From contig JBAOHZ010000009.1 of assembly GCA_037045225.1 (NCBI GenBank), positions 248,001 to 312,000 on the forward strand: DNA of 64,000 bases, written 5' to 3'. Origin of the DNA: Nitrospira sp. GTDB taxonomy: Bacteria; Nitrospirota; Nitrospiria; Nitrospirales; Nitrospiraceae. This document shows, piece by piece, positions 1-9,763 of the stretch. Below the pieces are notes generated by a model. That model was not told where the DNA came from, ran no database searches, and saw nothing but the letters and a program-made list of their open reading frames with translations. The first letter of the stretch is position 1. Each line of letters begins with the position of its first letter. The position numbers and the translations under genes were made by a program.

Positions 1-571
1 CGATCGGCAATTCCATAGCATGCTCGCCTAGAAACTTACGGATGTGACGTAGGGCATCGCCATTGGCGCAGACTGCATGGATCCCCTTCAACAGCGGAGC
101 CAGATCTGCGGAGACGGGACCGGGTAGCCGCAAAACAGTGGGACACACTTTCGCAATGTGTCCGGCTAATACCGAATTCCCATGGACGTAGACGGCATCA
201 AAGTCCTTCCAGCGGCCGTTGAATTCCAGATCGACTCGACGCGCAAAACGCTGGTCGTGCCACCGGACAGTCCTCCAGCACAGCGCCCCTTGGAGGCGAT
301 CCCAGGTAGCTCGCAAGGACGTTCCCTCCGGAATCCATCCAGCCAGTCTCGACAAGACATCCTGACCTAATTTCCTCGACCAATATCCGGACAGAGGAAG
401 TGGAGCGATCTGGGCAGGCAACGTGATCGGATGATGGCCCCTCGAACCGGCGATAAAGGTGGCTGCAACAGTATGGCCTCGTTTGGCGAACGCCGAGAAA
501 AGGTTTCGGGTAAAATTTTCCCCCCCTCCACGCAACACGCCTAACTCGGAATGGACAACCAGGATATTCAC
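1..571 (-). CDS. Glycosyltransferase family 4, N-terminal part (runs off the window)
   Basis: The reading frame is open from a GTG at 569-571 down to base 1, giving the first 190 residues of a protein that continues outside the window. It begins with NILVVHSELG followed by RGGGENFTRNL, the N-terminal Rossmann strand and glycine-rich loop typical of GT-B (GT4) glycosyltransferases. Near residue 150 it contains DAVYVHGNSV and later RLPGPVS, as in acceptor-domain strands of GT4 enzymes. It probably adds a sugar to a lipid-linked glycan at the cytoplasmic membrane. It lies 16 bases downstream of the GT39-like gene and is the last visible gene of the long minus-strand glycan operon. The donor, linkage and C-terminal nucleotide-sugar domain cannot be judged. 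Confidence 0.75.
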   Translation of the reverse strand, partial: MNILVVHSELGVLRGGGENFTRNLFSAFAKRGHTVAATFIAGSRGHHPITLPAQIAPLPLSGYWSRKLGQDVLSRLAGWIPEGTSLRATWDRLQGALCWRTVRWHDQRFARRVDLEFNGRWKDFDAVYVHGNSVLAGHIAKVCPTVLRLPGPVSADLAPLLKGIHAVCANGDALRHIRKFLGEHAMELPI

Positions 572-587
572 GACCGTGAGACCAAGC

Positions 588-2027
588 CTATTTATGTATT
601 TCTTGCGCCGAGGAAATCGGTTGCGATCTATCCAGCCGATCCGGGTCTTTCATCAGGAGTATCCATCCTTGGCTACTAGCAAGGCGGACCATGCGCACGA
701 GACCTACGCCGGCGAGCAGAGGAATAATGAGCTCGAGCGGAACTCGATAACGTGAGCCTGCACCGAATGAAATACCTGCCGTCAGGGTCAGGACACAGCA
801 CATGCCGAGTATTGCCAATAGCCAGTTCCGATTAATGGCATCGTCCCCTTGACTTGCCCCCCAGGCCTGCCTCATTCCGATCGCGGCACACAATACCAAC
901 GCCGCCCAAATCCCTCCTAGCATCAATGCGTCACCTGAAAAATTCAATCGAGCCGGGGCCAAAATGCCGGCATGCGGATGAACAAATGGCTCAGCTGCGT
1001 TCATTCCAAAAGCATAAGCGGCTGCATACGGATGTTCGCGAAGAAGAGCCTTCACCCGGCGCCACCGCTCTTCATCAGCTTCTTGGGGAGACAACACCCA
1101 ATGTGCTTCATCTTCTTCAGCTGCCCGGAGCATTGCCCAACGATCCCCATCCGCCCCAGAAATCTGTGCTTTGACACTAGACGAGAACCATTGCCAGGCC
1201 GCCTTCCCAGAAACATCGGTAAAGCCGTTGAACTGCGCCTCATGCATATTGCGCATTTTCCAGAGGTGCACCGGTACGGCAGCACAGACCAGCATGGCAG
1301 CCACTAGCAACCAAGCCCGGAGTCTTTTATCGGGATACAGCGCAAATACTACAACTGCCACAAGTGGGATCAAGGGAAGTACGGGTCGCACAAATACGGC
1401 GGCGCTCGTCAGTAGTCCGATCAAACTGCCACCGGCTATGACCATCACGACAGTCCGCGCGTACTGAACGACAAAATACATGGCAAGGAACAGGAGCGAG
1501 AGCACAAGAAGAAACAGACCGTCGGTGAGGAGAAACCCCGCTCTTACCGCTCCCCAGGGGGAAAAGGCAGCTAGCAACGCTCCCACAAATGCCATCGGCG
1601 GCGGAAGTAGTTGCCTCGCTAACCAATACAGAACAAGGACGCTCAATGACACGATCAGGGTTTGGGTGATCAACAAGGTCCGCAATTCCGTACCAACCAC
1701 AGACATGAGGACCGCCAGAAATGCAGGGTATCCGGGAGTGCGAGAAATCTCAGGCTTATGATACCGATTTAAAAAATAGCCTGATTCCCATAGACTCTGG
1801 GCAGTTTCGATGTAGGTTGCTGAATCCGGGAAGACGAGTTGGCTCACCTCCGCGCGGCACGTAAGAGCGAGCCGCATGGAGAGCGAGCATGCCATGATAA
1901 TCAGCGATGCGAACACCACATGAGATCTTAACCAGTCAGAGAGGTGCTGGTATCGATTCAGAGTGCGGAGAGGAATCCCTTGAACTCCCTGATCTGAACA
2001 GTGCGTGTTTACATCACTAATGTGCAT
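588..2027 (-). CDS. GT-C (GT39/ArnT-like) membrane glycosyltransferase
   Basis: A polytopic membrane protein of about 479 residues with roughly ten hydrophobic segments. After the first segment it has DSATYIETAQSLWESG and then SRTPGYPAFLAVL. This arrangement (acidic residue in the first periplasmic loop, then RTPGYP) is typical of the GT39/ArnT/dolichyl-phosphate-mannose mannosyltransferase superfamily. Such enzymes move a sugar from a polyprenyl-phosphate donor to a periplasmic acceptor. An ATG at 2027 is preferred because an AGGTGAT-like ribosome site precedes it; a GTG at 2039 is possible. It sits between the O-antigen-ligase-like gene and a GT4 gene, so it probably decorates the same glycan. 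The acceptor is unknown. Confidence 0.75.
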   Translation of the reverse strand: MHISDVNTHCSDQGVQGIPLRTLNRYQHLSDWLRSHVVFASLIIMACSLSMRLALTCRAEVSQLVFPDSATYIETAQSLWESGYFLNRYHKPEISRTPGYPAFLAVLMSVVGTELRTLLITQTLIVSLSVLVLYWLARQLLPPPMAFVGALLAAFSPWGAVRAGFLLTDGLFLLVLSLLFLAMYFVVQYARTVVMVIAGGSLIGLLTSAAVFVRPVLPLIPLVAVVVFALYPDKRLRAWLLVAAMLVCAAVPVHLWKMRNMHEAQFNGFTDVSGKAAWQWFSSSVKAQISGADGDRWAMLRAAEEDEAHWVLSPQEADEERWRRVKALLREHPYAAAYAFGMNAAEPFVHPHAGILAPARLNFSGDALMLGGIWAALVLCAAIGMRQAWGASQGDDAINRNWLLAILGMCCVLTLTAGISFGAGSRYRVPLELIIPLLAGVGLVRMVRLASSQGWILLMKDPDRLDRSQPISSAQEIHK

Positions 2028-2132
2028 ATTGAGGATCACCTGGTCAAGTTACGTTCCCGAGCACAGGAGCAGCGAGCAAACAGGATAGCGCCATTCTATT
2101 GTGCTAATGTCAACCAGCAGTCCTTTGCCGGC

Positions 2133-3296
2133 TCAATCATGCTGCTGGCACGTCTGGACGCAGAGAGGGAGGGCAATACTGACCATTGCCCACGGTGCCA
2201 TAAACGTCCCATTACTCGTGTTGACCACCAGTAACACGTACGTGAGAAGTGGGAGGTAATATATGGAGTCTGGCATATTTCTGGCTGTGGAAAGAAATGC
2301 GGCTTTTGCCGCTTTGATACAATGAGCGATAAAAAACATCAGCGGCACAACTCCAGAAGAGACGGCAATCAGGAGAAATCCATTGTGCGGGGTAAAAAAT
2401 CGTCCATCAGGAACAAACATGCCCGCGTGTGACGCCCCTAATCCAACCATTGGCGAGTTTAAAAATGCATCAATCAGAATCGGCCAAACTGTCGTTCGGC
2501 CAGTTTCTTCTCCCGCTCGCAGGCCGTAGGATTTCAGTGCCGCATCGAACACTCCCAATTGAATTGCTGCATAGACCAGCCCTCCCAGCAGGAATAGAAG
2601 AAGAAATCCCTCTCGGAGGAGACGCCGTGAGGCAACCATAATTGCAATTGCGATTGCGATTAGCGGCGACCGGCTGAGAGTGAGAGTGACGAGGTACAGA
2701 CAAACTAACCCGAATGCCCAATACAATATCCTAGAACCGGCGACACTGGTAGAGAAACCGGCCAGTATCAGATATAAGGCACAGAAACCGTACCAGTACC
2801 CGAGATCATTAGGGTTTGCGAAACCTACGCCGCTCTCCAGCCCAATCCGCTGATATAACCCTGCTGACACGGATATCTTCATGAAGGGAATCATAGCGAA
2901 ACCCATGGCAACCGTAAAAAACGCAAAACGGCGGAGAAAACCAGGTTGGTTGGATAACCATTGGACGACGACCAATGCGGGAAGCCAAATGCCGAAGCCA
3001 CGCACATATAGTTGCGTGGAAGACTCGTCGTGCACTAGCAGTTGAATCAGCAAATAAGTGATCCCGCATCCTAATGCCAAACCAGCCTGCTTCAATACCA
3101 ACCCACAACTTGCAGCATTCTGTACAAACCATAGGGTCAGAAGGAATAACATGAGAAAGCCGACCCCAATATTCCCCACAGTCAATCTGAGCGGACCACC
3201 TAATACGGTGTAGAAGATAACGAAGTAATAGCCCACCTCCGACGCAGAGAGACCTGATAGGAACGGGGGCTCCTCGCAAGAAGGGGTCATCGACAC
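2133..3296 (-). CDS. O-antigen ligase / Wzy-like polymerase family membrane protein
   Basis: A membrane protein of about 387 residues with many hydrophobic helices and a large periplasmic loop. It carries ANPNDLGYWYGF in the middle and FTPHNGFLLIAVSSG in the late loop. These match the NPN and PHN (H-N) signatures of the O-antigen ligase (Wzy_C/WaaL) superfamily, which polymerise or ligate undecaprenyl-linked glycans in the periplasm. The GTG at 3296 is chosen because a GGAGG ribosome site lies 7 bases before it; a longer form starting at 3362 has no such site. An ABC glycan exporter is in the same operon, so ligase and polymerase roles cannot be separated from sequence. It could also act on a second lipid-linked product. 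Confidence 0.78.
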   Translation of the reverse strand: MSMTPSCEEPPFLSGLSASEVGYYFVIFYTVLGGPLRLTVGNIGVGFLMLFLLTLWFVQNAASCGLVLKQAGLALGCGITYLLIQLLVHDESSTQLYVRGFGIWLPALVVVQWLSNQPGFLRRFAFFTVAMGFAMIPFMKISVSAGLYQRIGLESGVGFANPNDLGYWYGFCALYLILAGFSTSVAGSRILYWAFGLVCLYLVTLTLSRSPLIAIAIAIMVASRRLLREGFLLLFLLGGLVYAAIQLGVFDAALKSYGLRAGEETGRTTVWPILIDAFLNSPMVGLGASHAGMFVPDGRFFTPHNGFLLIAVSSGVVPLMFFIAHCIKAAKAAFLSTARNMPDSIYYLPLLTYVLLVVNTSNGTFMAPWAMVSIALPLCVQTCQQHD

Positions 3297-3432
3297 AATC
3301 TGACCTCCCATCAGTTTAGCTGCCCCCAGCTCTTGTTTTCCCAAATAAGACTTGCTGAACACGAAACGGTGGCAACTCTCATCTCCCTACCCCAGATTGC
3401 TACTTGTGCCACAGAACTGTCGTTGCAGCACA

Positions 3433-4524
3433 TCATGACAGTCTCATTTTCGAGGGAAGCGCTTCTCTGAACACCACCGATACAGCCTGGGGCGAATGCC
3501 GCTTCACGACAAATTCACGAGCCCGAATCCCGATGGTTTCGCGGAGATCGACCTGTCCCACCAGACGTTGGAGGTCCACAGCTGCCTGGGCGACGGTGCC
3601 GGAAGCCATTCCAAGCCCCTCGTCCCTCAGCAGTCGGTCCGGGTCAACTGTGAGACTGACGACGGGCGTCCCACTGGTCCAAGCCTCAAGGAACGTACTG
3701 GGAAACCCCTCGGAATCTGATGTTGAAAGAAGGACCGCCGCCTGAGCGATCACATCGAGTGATTCTTCCGGCGGCACAAGCCCTCGATAATCGACATTAG
3801 GCAACGCCTGAAGCGCAGAAACCATCTGCTCACTATACCCGGCCTGTGATCGATGCCGGCTCACCCCACCGCACACGACAAATCGAATCTGCGGAGATCG
3901 TCGAGCGACTTCGACCAGTAAGTCCGGCCGTTTGTGCTCACGGAGCATCGCAACCCACGCCACATAGGGCGCACGACCGGCGTGAGCCGTCGCATCCTCT
4001 GACGGCGTGACGACCCCAGGCAATACCGTAGCTTTCGCGCGCCATCCCGGCAATAACTCGGCCAGTTGCTGGCTATGCTGAACGAAGATCTTGTCTGCCC
4101 GCATGAGCCCCCAGGCGTACATCGGCCACAAACGAGGGTGTAACGACAGTGCCTGGCGAAAGCGAAAATCCATGTCGTGCATCGCAGAGAAGATCGTCCG
4201 TACACCCGCCATTTTAGCGAGTTCCACGGCTGGCCCCCACCAATGATCCGCACATTGCCAGAGCCACCAGTCCGGGCGCTCCTCCCGAAGAACCTTCCGC
4301 CACACTCCCAGAACATGCCCGCCGTCCAACCCGAGAAATTGCACTCCGTCCACCGTCATTCTCTCGCCGACCGGTACCGCTCTCCGAACCCCCACTGTGA
4401 CGTTCCAGCCATCGGCTGCCAGCGCTCGCAGCAGAAGCCAGGCGTATCGTTCCGCACCTCCGGTTGCGCCGGGTGCGTTCAAGGCATAGTCATAAATGAG
4501 GTCGTTGATGAAGAGAAGCTTCAT
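3433..4524 (-). CDS. Glycosyltransferase family 4
   Basis: A 363-residue GT-B enzyme beginning MKLLFINDLIYDY, followed by GATGGAERYAWLLLRAL, the glycine-rich N-terminal loop of GT4 proteins. The C-terminal half has YVAWVAMLREHKRPDLLVEV (donor-site loop) and later LLSTSDSEGFPSTFLEAWTSG, the E-x7-E region that binds the nucleotide sugar in the GT4 family. It would act in the cytoplasm on a membrane-bound acceptor. The ATG at 4524 overlaps the TGA of asnB by four bases (ATGA), which fixes the start and implies translational coupling. Donor and acceptor sugars cannot be predicted. Confidence 0.88.
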   Translation of the reverse strand: MKLLFINDLIYDYALNAPGATGGAERYAWLLLRALAADGWNVTVGVRRAVPVGERMTVDGVQFLGLDGGHVLGVWRKVLREERPDWWLWQCADHWWGPAVELAKMAGVRTIFSAMHDMDFRFRQALSLHPRLWPMYAWGLMRADKIFVQHSQQLAELLPGWRAKATVLPGVVTPSEDATAHAGRAPYVAWVAMLREHKRPDLLVEVARRSPQIRFVVCGGVSRHRSQAGYSEQMVSALQALPNVDYRGLVPPEESLDVIAQAAVLLSTSDSEGFPSTFLEAWTSGTPVVSLTVDPDRLLRDEGLGMASGTVAQAAVDLQRLVGQVDLRETIGIRAREFVVKRHSPQAVSVVFREALPSKMRLS

Positions 4525-6374
4525 GATGCCCGTAAAGAATGCCGCATCATCCAGGCCAGCGTCACGAATGGATTCCACAACTCGCGATCGATGCCTCCCT
4601 CCGCAAGATTGATGGCATTGAGGCGCTGGAGATAATCATAGTTGAAGAAGTCGACATTCGCCCGTCCCCACTCTAATACAGTCGCCATGGCTGGTCGCCA
4701 CTGCCGGGCCAGTAAACTGCTGACGGGTGTATTAAACCCGTGCTTGGGCCTGTCCCACACCTGTCTGGGCAACAGACGTTTCGCAATCGGTTTCAAGAGC
4801 GCCTTTAAAGATCCATCGATGATCTTCCTGTCCGCCGGCAGCGGAAGTAACCGATCCAGCAGGAGTTCATCGAGAAACGGGACCCGCACTTCGAGCGAGG
4901 CCAGCATGCTGGCTCTGTCTGTCTTCACGAGACAATTCTCGCTCAAGTATGTTTCCAAGTCAGTCCGCATCAGGCTATCCATGGTTGTGGTGTCCCCGTA
5001 TCGCCCAGCCACGCGATCCCACGGTTCAAAGTAAGAGGCTATGTCGGCACGGTCGTGGTAGGGAAGCGAAAGCACCTGACGAAGATCCTTCCGAAAGACG
5101 GGAAAATCTCCATACCGCACGCGGGACCAGCGAAGCTGATCGCGGGAAGACAATGTTCGCTGGTAGATATTTGCCATTCCTCGCGGGCGCCAGGTCGTGG
5201 CGCGTAACGCTGCATCCAGCATAGAATGTCCCGGAAAAGGCCGGGGCTCTTGACTCACAAGGTATTTCGAGTAACCGCCGAAGACTTCATCGCCGCCATC
5301 ACCCGACAGCGCCACTTTTACATGGCCGGCGGTGAGCTGCGCCAACGCACAGGTCGGAACTACCGCCGGGTCGGCAAATGGCTCATCGAGTCGACCGAGA
5401 AGATCTAACACTCCCTCCGCTGAAAGGCTGTCCCCGCGCAGCACCGTATGGTCGGTGCCGAATTCCTTTGCCACCAGTTCAGCAAGGGGGGACTCGTCAA
5501 ACGCTTCATCGTCGAATGCGACTGAAAATGATTTGACCGGCCGGCTACTTTCCCGAGCCATGAGGGCGACGATCAAGGACGAATCGATCCCTCCGGACAG
5601 AAATGCCCCGATCGGAACATCGCTGACCAATTGACGCTTGACCGCCCGCCGGAGCAACTCCTCGATCTCCGCCTCACAGGGCGCCACAGCCGACTGGTCC
5701 ACGAGGGGTGGATGCCAGTATCGCTCAATGCGGGGCGCCGCGTCCCCCAATCGCCACTCGAACCGACTCCCAGGCTGTAACTTGGAGACATCGCGCAAGA
5801 TGGTGCGCGGGGCCGGAATATAGTCGAACGTCAACACATCGCGCACGGCCACGGGATCGATCGATCGGAACGCTTCGAGCGCGATGAACGGCTCCAGTGT
5901 CGAGGCGGCAACGAGCGCCCCTTTGTGCATGGCCCAGGTCAGGGGTTTGATGCCTAATCGATCGCGTGCCCCGAACACGCGCAATTCGAGCCGGTCCCAT
6001 ACCACGAAGGCGAACATGCCATTCAGCCGTTCAACGACGCTCACTCCCCATCTACGGAACCCTTCCAGCAACACTTCGGTATCAGAATGTGTGGTGAACG
6101 TCACCCCGTCTCGTCGAAGCTCTTCGCGCAGCTCCGCGAAGTTATAGATCTCACCATTAAACACGATCACGTGCCGGCCATCCTTACTGAGCATAGGCTG
6201 CTGACCCATGCCCAGATCGATGATCGACAGACGCCGATGAAACAACTGGGCATGCCGATCCCGCCATTCACCTCGTTCGTCAGGGCCTCGGTGCGCAATG
6301 GCGTTCGCCGCCCTGCACGCCGATTCCCAGTCAATGATGGGAGCACTTTGAAAGACGGCGAGAAAACCGCACAT
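4521..6374 (-). CDS. asnB: Asparagine synthetase-type glutamine amidotransferase
   Basis: A 617-residue protein of class II glutamine amidotransferase plus ATP-pyrophosphatase layout. It begins MCGFLAVFQ, with Cys2 as the glutaminase nucleophile, followed by IAHRGPDERGEW. The synthetase half has the PP-loop FLSGGIDSSLIVALMA near residue 260. The start is fixed because maturation must expose the cysteine after the first Met. Known family activity is ATP-dependent transfer of glutamine-derived ammonia to aspartate. Copies inside exopolysaccharide clusters, such as the exosortase-associated subgroup, are thought to amidate sugar or polymer carboxylates, and that is the likely role here. No exosortase or PEP-CTERM gene is visible in the window. 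It overlaps the next GT4 gene by four bases. Confidence 0.9.
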   Translation of the reverse strand: MCGFLAVFQSAPIIDWESACRAANAIAHRGPDERGEWRDRHAQLFHRRLSIIDLGMGQQPMLSKDGRHVIVFNGEIYNFAELREELRRDGVTFTTHSDTEVLLEGFRRWGVSVVERLNGMFAFVVWDRLELRVFGARDRLGIKPLTWAMHKGALVAASTLEPFIALEAFRSIDPVAVRDVLTFDYIPAPRTILRDVSKLQPGSRFEWRLGDAAPRIERYWHPPLVDQSAVAPCEAEIEELLRRAVKRQLVSDVPIGAFLSGGIDSSLIVALMARESSRPVKSFSVAFDDEAFDESPLAELVAKEFGTDHTVLRGDSLSAEGVLDLLGRLDEPFADPAVVPTCALAQLTAGHVKVALSGDGGDEVFGGYSKYLVSQEPRPFPGHSMLDAALRATTWRPRGMANIYQRTLSSRDQLRWSRVRYGDFPVFRKDLRQVLSLPYHDRADIASYFEPWDRVAGRYGDTTTMDSLMRTDLETYLSENCLVKTDRASMLASLEVRVPFLDELLLDRLLPLPADRKIIDGSLKALLKPIAKRLLPRQVWDRPKHGFNTPVSSLLARQWRPAMATVLEWGRANVDFFNYDYLQRLNAINLAEGGIDRELWNPFVTLAWMMRHSLRAS

Positions 6375-6451
6375 ACTCACCCCGATTGTGCGCCGCTGAA
6401 GAGGAAATTCCTGCCGGCGACGAGTTGACTCCACCTGCACAAGACGGGCCG

Positions 6452-7294
6452 CTAGGAGCCCTGAGGTAAAGCTTCTGAGTTGAGAAGCGCAGTTCCAACG
6501 GGAACCCATCGGACCTTCGGATCCGCCACCGCACGTTGGATCAGTTTATGAAGATGCTCCCTGACTGTGGGAGACTGAGGGTCTCCCGTTGTTTGGTCGA
6601 ACTCCCAATAGTGCGTCGCGGCACAAAATACACCGCGAACCGCGCAGGCCTCGTCAAATCGCTTGAGATTGTTCTGAAACCTGGCCATAGGCGTAATGGG
6701 ATTTCCGGCAAGCTCCTTATGGTCCGCCAAATCAAGCACCCAGGGAATACCATCCAACCCCTTTGCGCGACGACTTCGTAGTCTCCACCAGGTTTTTACG
6801 GTGCTCGGAGAGGACCATGACCAGCCGCGACGCATGCCGGCCACGCCACCGAGGTGAAGCCCCGCTTGGGCAAGCCCGATCAACCCGCTTTTACCGATAG
6901 CATTGTGGGGCGGAACGAACACCCGCACAGTCGTGTGGAGGAGTTGCTCAAGGTATTGTTTACCCTCGAGGACCTTTCTGGCCAACTCCGTCCCGTCCAT
7001 GAATTCCCATCGTATACCGGGCACATCGTGATGGTACCCATGCAGCATGGCTTCGTATCGACCGTCTGCGATGCCACGACGGAGGTAGTCCACCAAGGCC
7101 TTATTGTCTTCGAGCGGATGGATCGACCATTGCTCGCGGTAGGCCACCGGTACCCCCTTACTGCTCCCTGCCCGACAAAATGGAATGATGGCCAGAGACA
7201 CCGGTCCCTGCTTTGTAACCTCACCATAGGCTCGCTCCAAGTCCTCGGGGGAGGTAAAAAAACTCGTATCGTCGTCGCGGATGCAGAAATACAC
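6452..7294 (-). CDS. DUF2334-type polysaccharide deacetylase-like protein
   Basis: A 280-residue protein starting with GTG and YFCIRDDDTSFF. The Asp triad is at residues 6-8, and a second metal motif, MLHGYHHD, lies near residue 104. This spacing is that of the NodB/DUF2334 carbohydrate-esterase fold, where an Asp and two His hold a divalent metal. FVPPHNAIGKSG later in the chain fits the family's active-site wall. No signal peptide is visible, so it probably removes an acetyl group from a cytoplasmic lipid-linked intermediate or nucleotide sugar. An AAAGG site precedes the GTG. It lies 77 bases upstream of asnB in the operon. The substrate is unknown. Confidence 0.7.
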   Translation of the reverse strand: MYFCIRDDDTSFFTSPEDLERAYGEVTKQGPVSLAIIPFCRAGSSKGVPVAYREQWSIHPLEDNKALVDYLRRGIADGRYEAMLHGYHHDVPGIRWEFMDGTELARKVLEGKQYLEQLLHTTVRVFVPPHNAIGKSGLIGLAQAGLHLGGVAGMRRGWSWSSPSTVKTWWRLRSRRAKGLDGIPWVLDLADHKELAGNPITPMARFQNNLKRFDEACAVRGVFCAATHYWEFDQTTGDPQSPTVREHLHKLIQRAVADPKVRWVPVGTALLNSEALPQGS

Positions 7295-7387
7295 GTGGCC
7301 TTTAGATCTAGAAAAGGTTGAAATTGTAAAATTGGCGCGTTGCCTGAGGGATCAGAAACCTACCCAGGAAAGAACGCGTCTGGGAAA

Positions 7388-8194
7388 CTAGCGGCTAGGT
7401 TTTTTGGCTAAGACAATCGAGGTTGAACCCAAGTGATTAAACGGCCAGAATCGGAGATAAGAGATCAGTTCGGCCTTCCAATTGCCACTTCCGCGCCACT
7501 TTTCCGTGCCAGTCGTGAAGTATGAGATCGAAAACCCGGCCCGACGTAACTCCCTCAGTAGGACATCTGATGGAATTTCTTGCACATCGAAATTGGTTAC
7601 ATGTTGGCTCCAGTCTCCTGATCGCAACTGAAACGAGGGGGTCTGGACCTCGGCGCGATTTCTCCTGAGGAGATAGTTGAGGATCGCCCGCAAATGTGAA
7701 CCGGTGTGCTGACCATGAAATCCTGATCCGCCGTTTCCGACGCGAATGAGCAGTTCGCCTCCGTCGATTAACACTCTATGGAGCTCGACCAGTGCATCTT
7801 CCCATCCAACGACATGCTCGATTACCGATTGCGAAAAAATAAATGTGAAGGTCTTGTCCGCAAACGGAAGCTGTTTCAAATCAGCTGTGTGATACTGGGC
7901 GTTGGGTGGCGCGCCTTCGCGCGACATCTGTACTCCAATGCTCGAAATATCGACCCCGACAAAATTTACATCAGTATGCCGTCCGGCAAACCAATTGGTA
8001 ATGCTGCCCGACCCTGACCCGCCTTCGAGAACATGCGAGTTTGGCCGACAATGAGCTTCAATGATTTGCTTCACTTCCGGTTCCAAGACCGGTCCATCCT
8101 GCCGACCATGCCAGGTTGCCATCATTTCATAATAAAGACTGTTCGAGTTGAAGACCTCACTCACTGTTGAATCCAGTCTCTTGTCGTAGCTCAT
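7388..8194 (-). CDS. Class I SAM-dependent methyltransferase (Methyltransf_11 type)
   Basis: A 268-residue protein with HVLEGGSGSGSITNWFAG (motif I, SAM-binding glycine loop) near residue 60 and NFVGVDIS (motif II acidic residue) after it. LPFADKTFTFIFSQSVIEHV (post-motif region) and ALVELHRVLIDGGELLIRVG (motif III) follow. This is the standard order of the UbiE/Methyltransf_11 group. The ATG at 8194 is preferred because AAGGAG precedes it; an ATG at 8242 lacks a spaced ribosome site. In this operon it probably methylates a sugar hydroxyl or a glycan-chain end. Capping by methylation is known to stop chain growth in ABC-exported O antigens, but that role here is inference. Confidence 0.82.
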   Translation of the reverse strand: MSYDKRLDSTVSEVFNSNSLYYEMMATWHGRQDGPVLEPEVKQIIEAHCRPNSHVLEGGSGSGSITNWFAGRHTDVNFVGVDISSIGVQMSREGAPPNAQYHTADLKQLPFADKTFTFIFSQSVIEHVVGWEDALVELHRVLIDGGELLIRVGNGGSGFHGQHTGSHLRAILNYLLRRNRAEVQTPSFQLRSGDWSQHVTNFDVQEIPSDVLLRELRRAGFSISYFTTGTEKWRGSGNWKAELISYLRFWPFNHLGSTSIVLAKKPSR

Positions 8195-8332
8195 GACTCT
8201 CCTTCCGCGGTGGCCGGTCATATAATCACTTGCAATGTTCATCCTTCGGTCAATAGAGCGGTCGACGCCCCGCCTAAGTCTGTTCTGTAGTAGGTAAAGA
8301 GGAGCAAAGAACGGCGTGCCGTGAACTCACTC

Positions 8333-9763
8333 TCAGGGTATTAGCAATCGACGGATGTGCTCAACCCTTGCGCGTAACGTGGCGGGAACAGTTTGCGCCC
8401 CAGGGATAAAGGCCTCCTTAGCAGGCAGCCGTTCCAGCGCATGTGCCAGTGTCTCCGTCTGTCGCTCTGCGCAGTAGACGGCGCATGCCTTGCGATCGGG
8501 AGCCAGCGAGGACAGAGTTTCATCTGACCAACGATCAAGCAGAAGCCGCAGTACCCTGGTGATGTCCTCCACTGAATCCACATCGGCAACCGTCATACAC
8601 CCAACACGACGAAGAACATTTTGGGTCTCATCGGAGGGGAGTATACCCACAATGGGTCGTCCGGCCTTCAGATATCCAAACAGTTTGGCTCCAGCGAACA
8701 ATTCGTAACCATTGATAGTCGGCAGACGCCCTAATACGAGTAGGGCATGAGCTTCTCGTTGCATACCAGCAACCTCGGCATGAGTCTTCGGCCCCATGGT
8801 TTGGATCATGCTCGACAATCCTCTCGTGTCGGCTTCATTGGCTAGCGAGTCCATCCCTTCGCCTACAAACAGCAGGCGTAACTGCTGTGCGAGCGACGGC
8901 TCTTTGGTTTTTAAGATGACCAAGGCTTCGAGAAGGCTATCATAGCGATACGTATCAAGCGTCCCGGTATACAGAACATTGCATGTGTCTCCAGTCACGG
9001 TGACATGCTCTTCAATCGGTGACTCATATCCATTAGGGATGATATAAATCTTCGATGCCTCCAGAGCGCCTCGATACGCTTGCCAAAAACACTCGGCCTC
9101 CGTGTGATACCGAAAGATCACAGCTTGCGCCCCTCGGAGCAGTTCATACATTCTGATCCTGTCACGCCTGATAGCCCAGGAGGGACGCCTCGATTCGAAG
9201 TCGTTATGTGTAATGGTCCATGAGTCCCGGAAGTCGAGAACATAGGGAATACCGCTTTTCTGCGAAGCAGCCCGCGCAACATACAACGCACTGACCGGGC
9301 CGGCGGTGGCCCAAATCACCGATACTCGGTCTCGCCGGCAGACCTCGGTTACCGCATGGACTGCGCCCTTGATCCAGGGACTTGCCATATCTGGGTGATA
9401 CCACCAGGCCTCAGCTAGGCGTATCACTTCTCTAAGTTTCGCGCGGAGCGTACTGGACGCCCCATTCGAGACTTTGCCACTACTCGAAGGCGCAGCCCCC
9501 GATGACATTCCAACTACGCTCCGCCCCCGCCAGGACTGAAACTTCCGCCACAAATCGGCACTGTTGATGCGAATAATTTCCGTATCGACAGGAATCGCTG
9601 CTACTAGCGTTGGATCGTAGCGTTCATATTGGCTAGGAACAGCTGTCACAATGGTGGTGGCCCACCCAAATGTCGGCAATTGCCTAACGAACCGTAACGG
9701 GCGATGTGAACCTGCATTTCCTTCTGGGGGAAAGTGATATGCAATCATTACAAGCTTTGGCAT
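8333..9763 (-). CDS. Glycosyltransferase family 4-like protein
   Basis: A 476-residue GT-B protein that begins MPKLVMIAYHFPPEGNAGSH, a pattern common in GT4 enzymes of surface-polysaccharide clusters. The linker has VLDFRDSWT, typical of the DFRDxW subgroup. The C-terminal domain contains NVLYTGTLDTYRYDSLLEAL and LRLLFVGEGMDSL, the donor-binding strands. It is longer than a standard GT4 (about 380 residues), partly through an insert near residues 85-115 rich in Ser, Gly and Ala. It probably transfers one sugar to a growing glycan at the inner membrane. It is separated from the upstream LCM-type methyltransferase by 140 bases with no clear gene. Confidence 0.8.
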   Translation of the reverse strand: MPKLVMIAYHFPPEGNAGSHRPLRFVRQLPTFGWATTIVTAVPSQYERYDPTLVAAIPVDTEIIRINSADLWRKFQSWRGRSVVGMSSGAAPSSSGKVSNGASSTLRAKLREVIRLAEAWWYHPDMASPWIKGAVHAVTEVCRRDRVSVIWATAGPVSALYVARAASQKSGIPYVLDFRDSWTITHNDFESRRPSWAIRRDRIRMYELLRGAQAVIFRYHTEAECFWQAYRGALEASKIYIIPNGYESPIEEHVTVTGDTCNVLYTGTLDTYRYDSLLEALVILKTKEPSLAQQLRLLFVGEGMDSLANEADTRGLSSMIQTMGPKTHAEVAGMQREAHALLVLGRLPTINGYELFAGAKLFGYLKAGRPIVGILPSDETQNVLRRVGCMTVADVDSVEDITRVLRLLLDRWSDETLSSLAPDRKACAVYCAERQTETLAHALERLPAKEAFIPGAQTVPATLRARVEHIRRLLIP

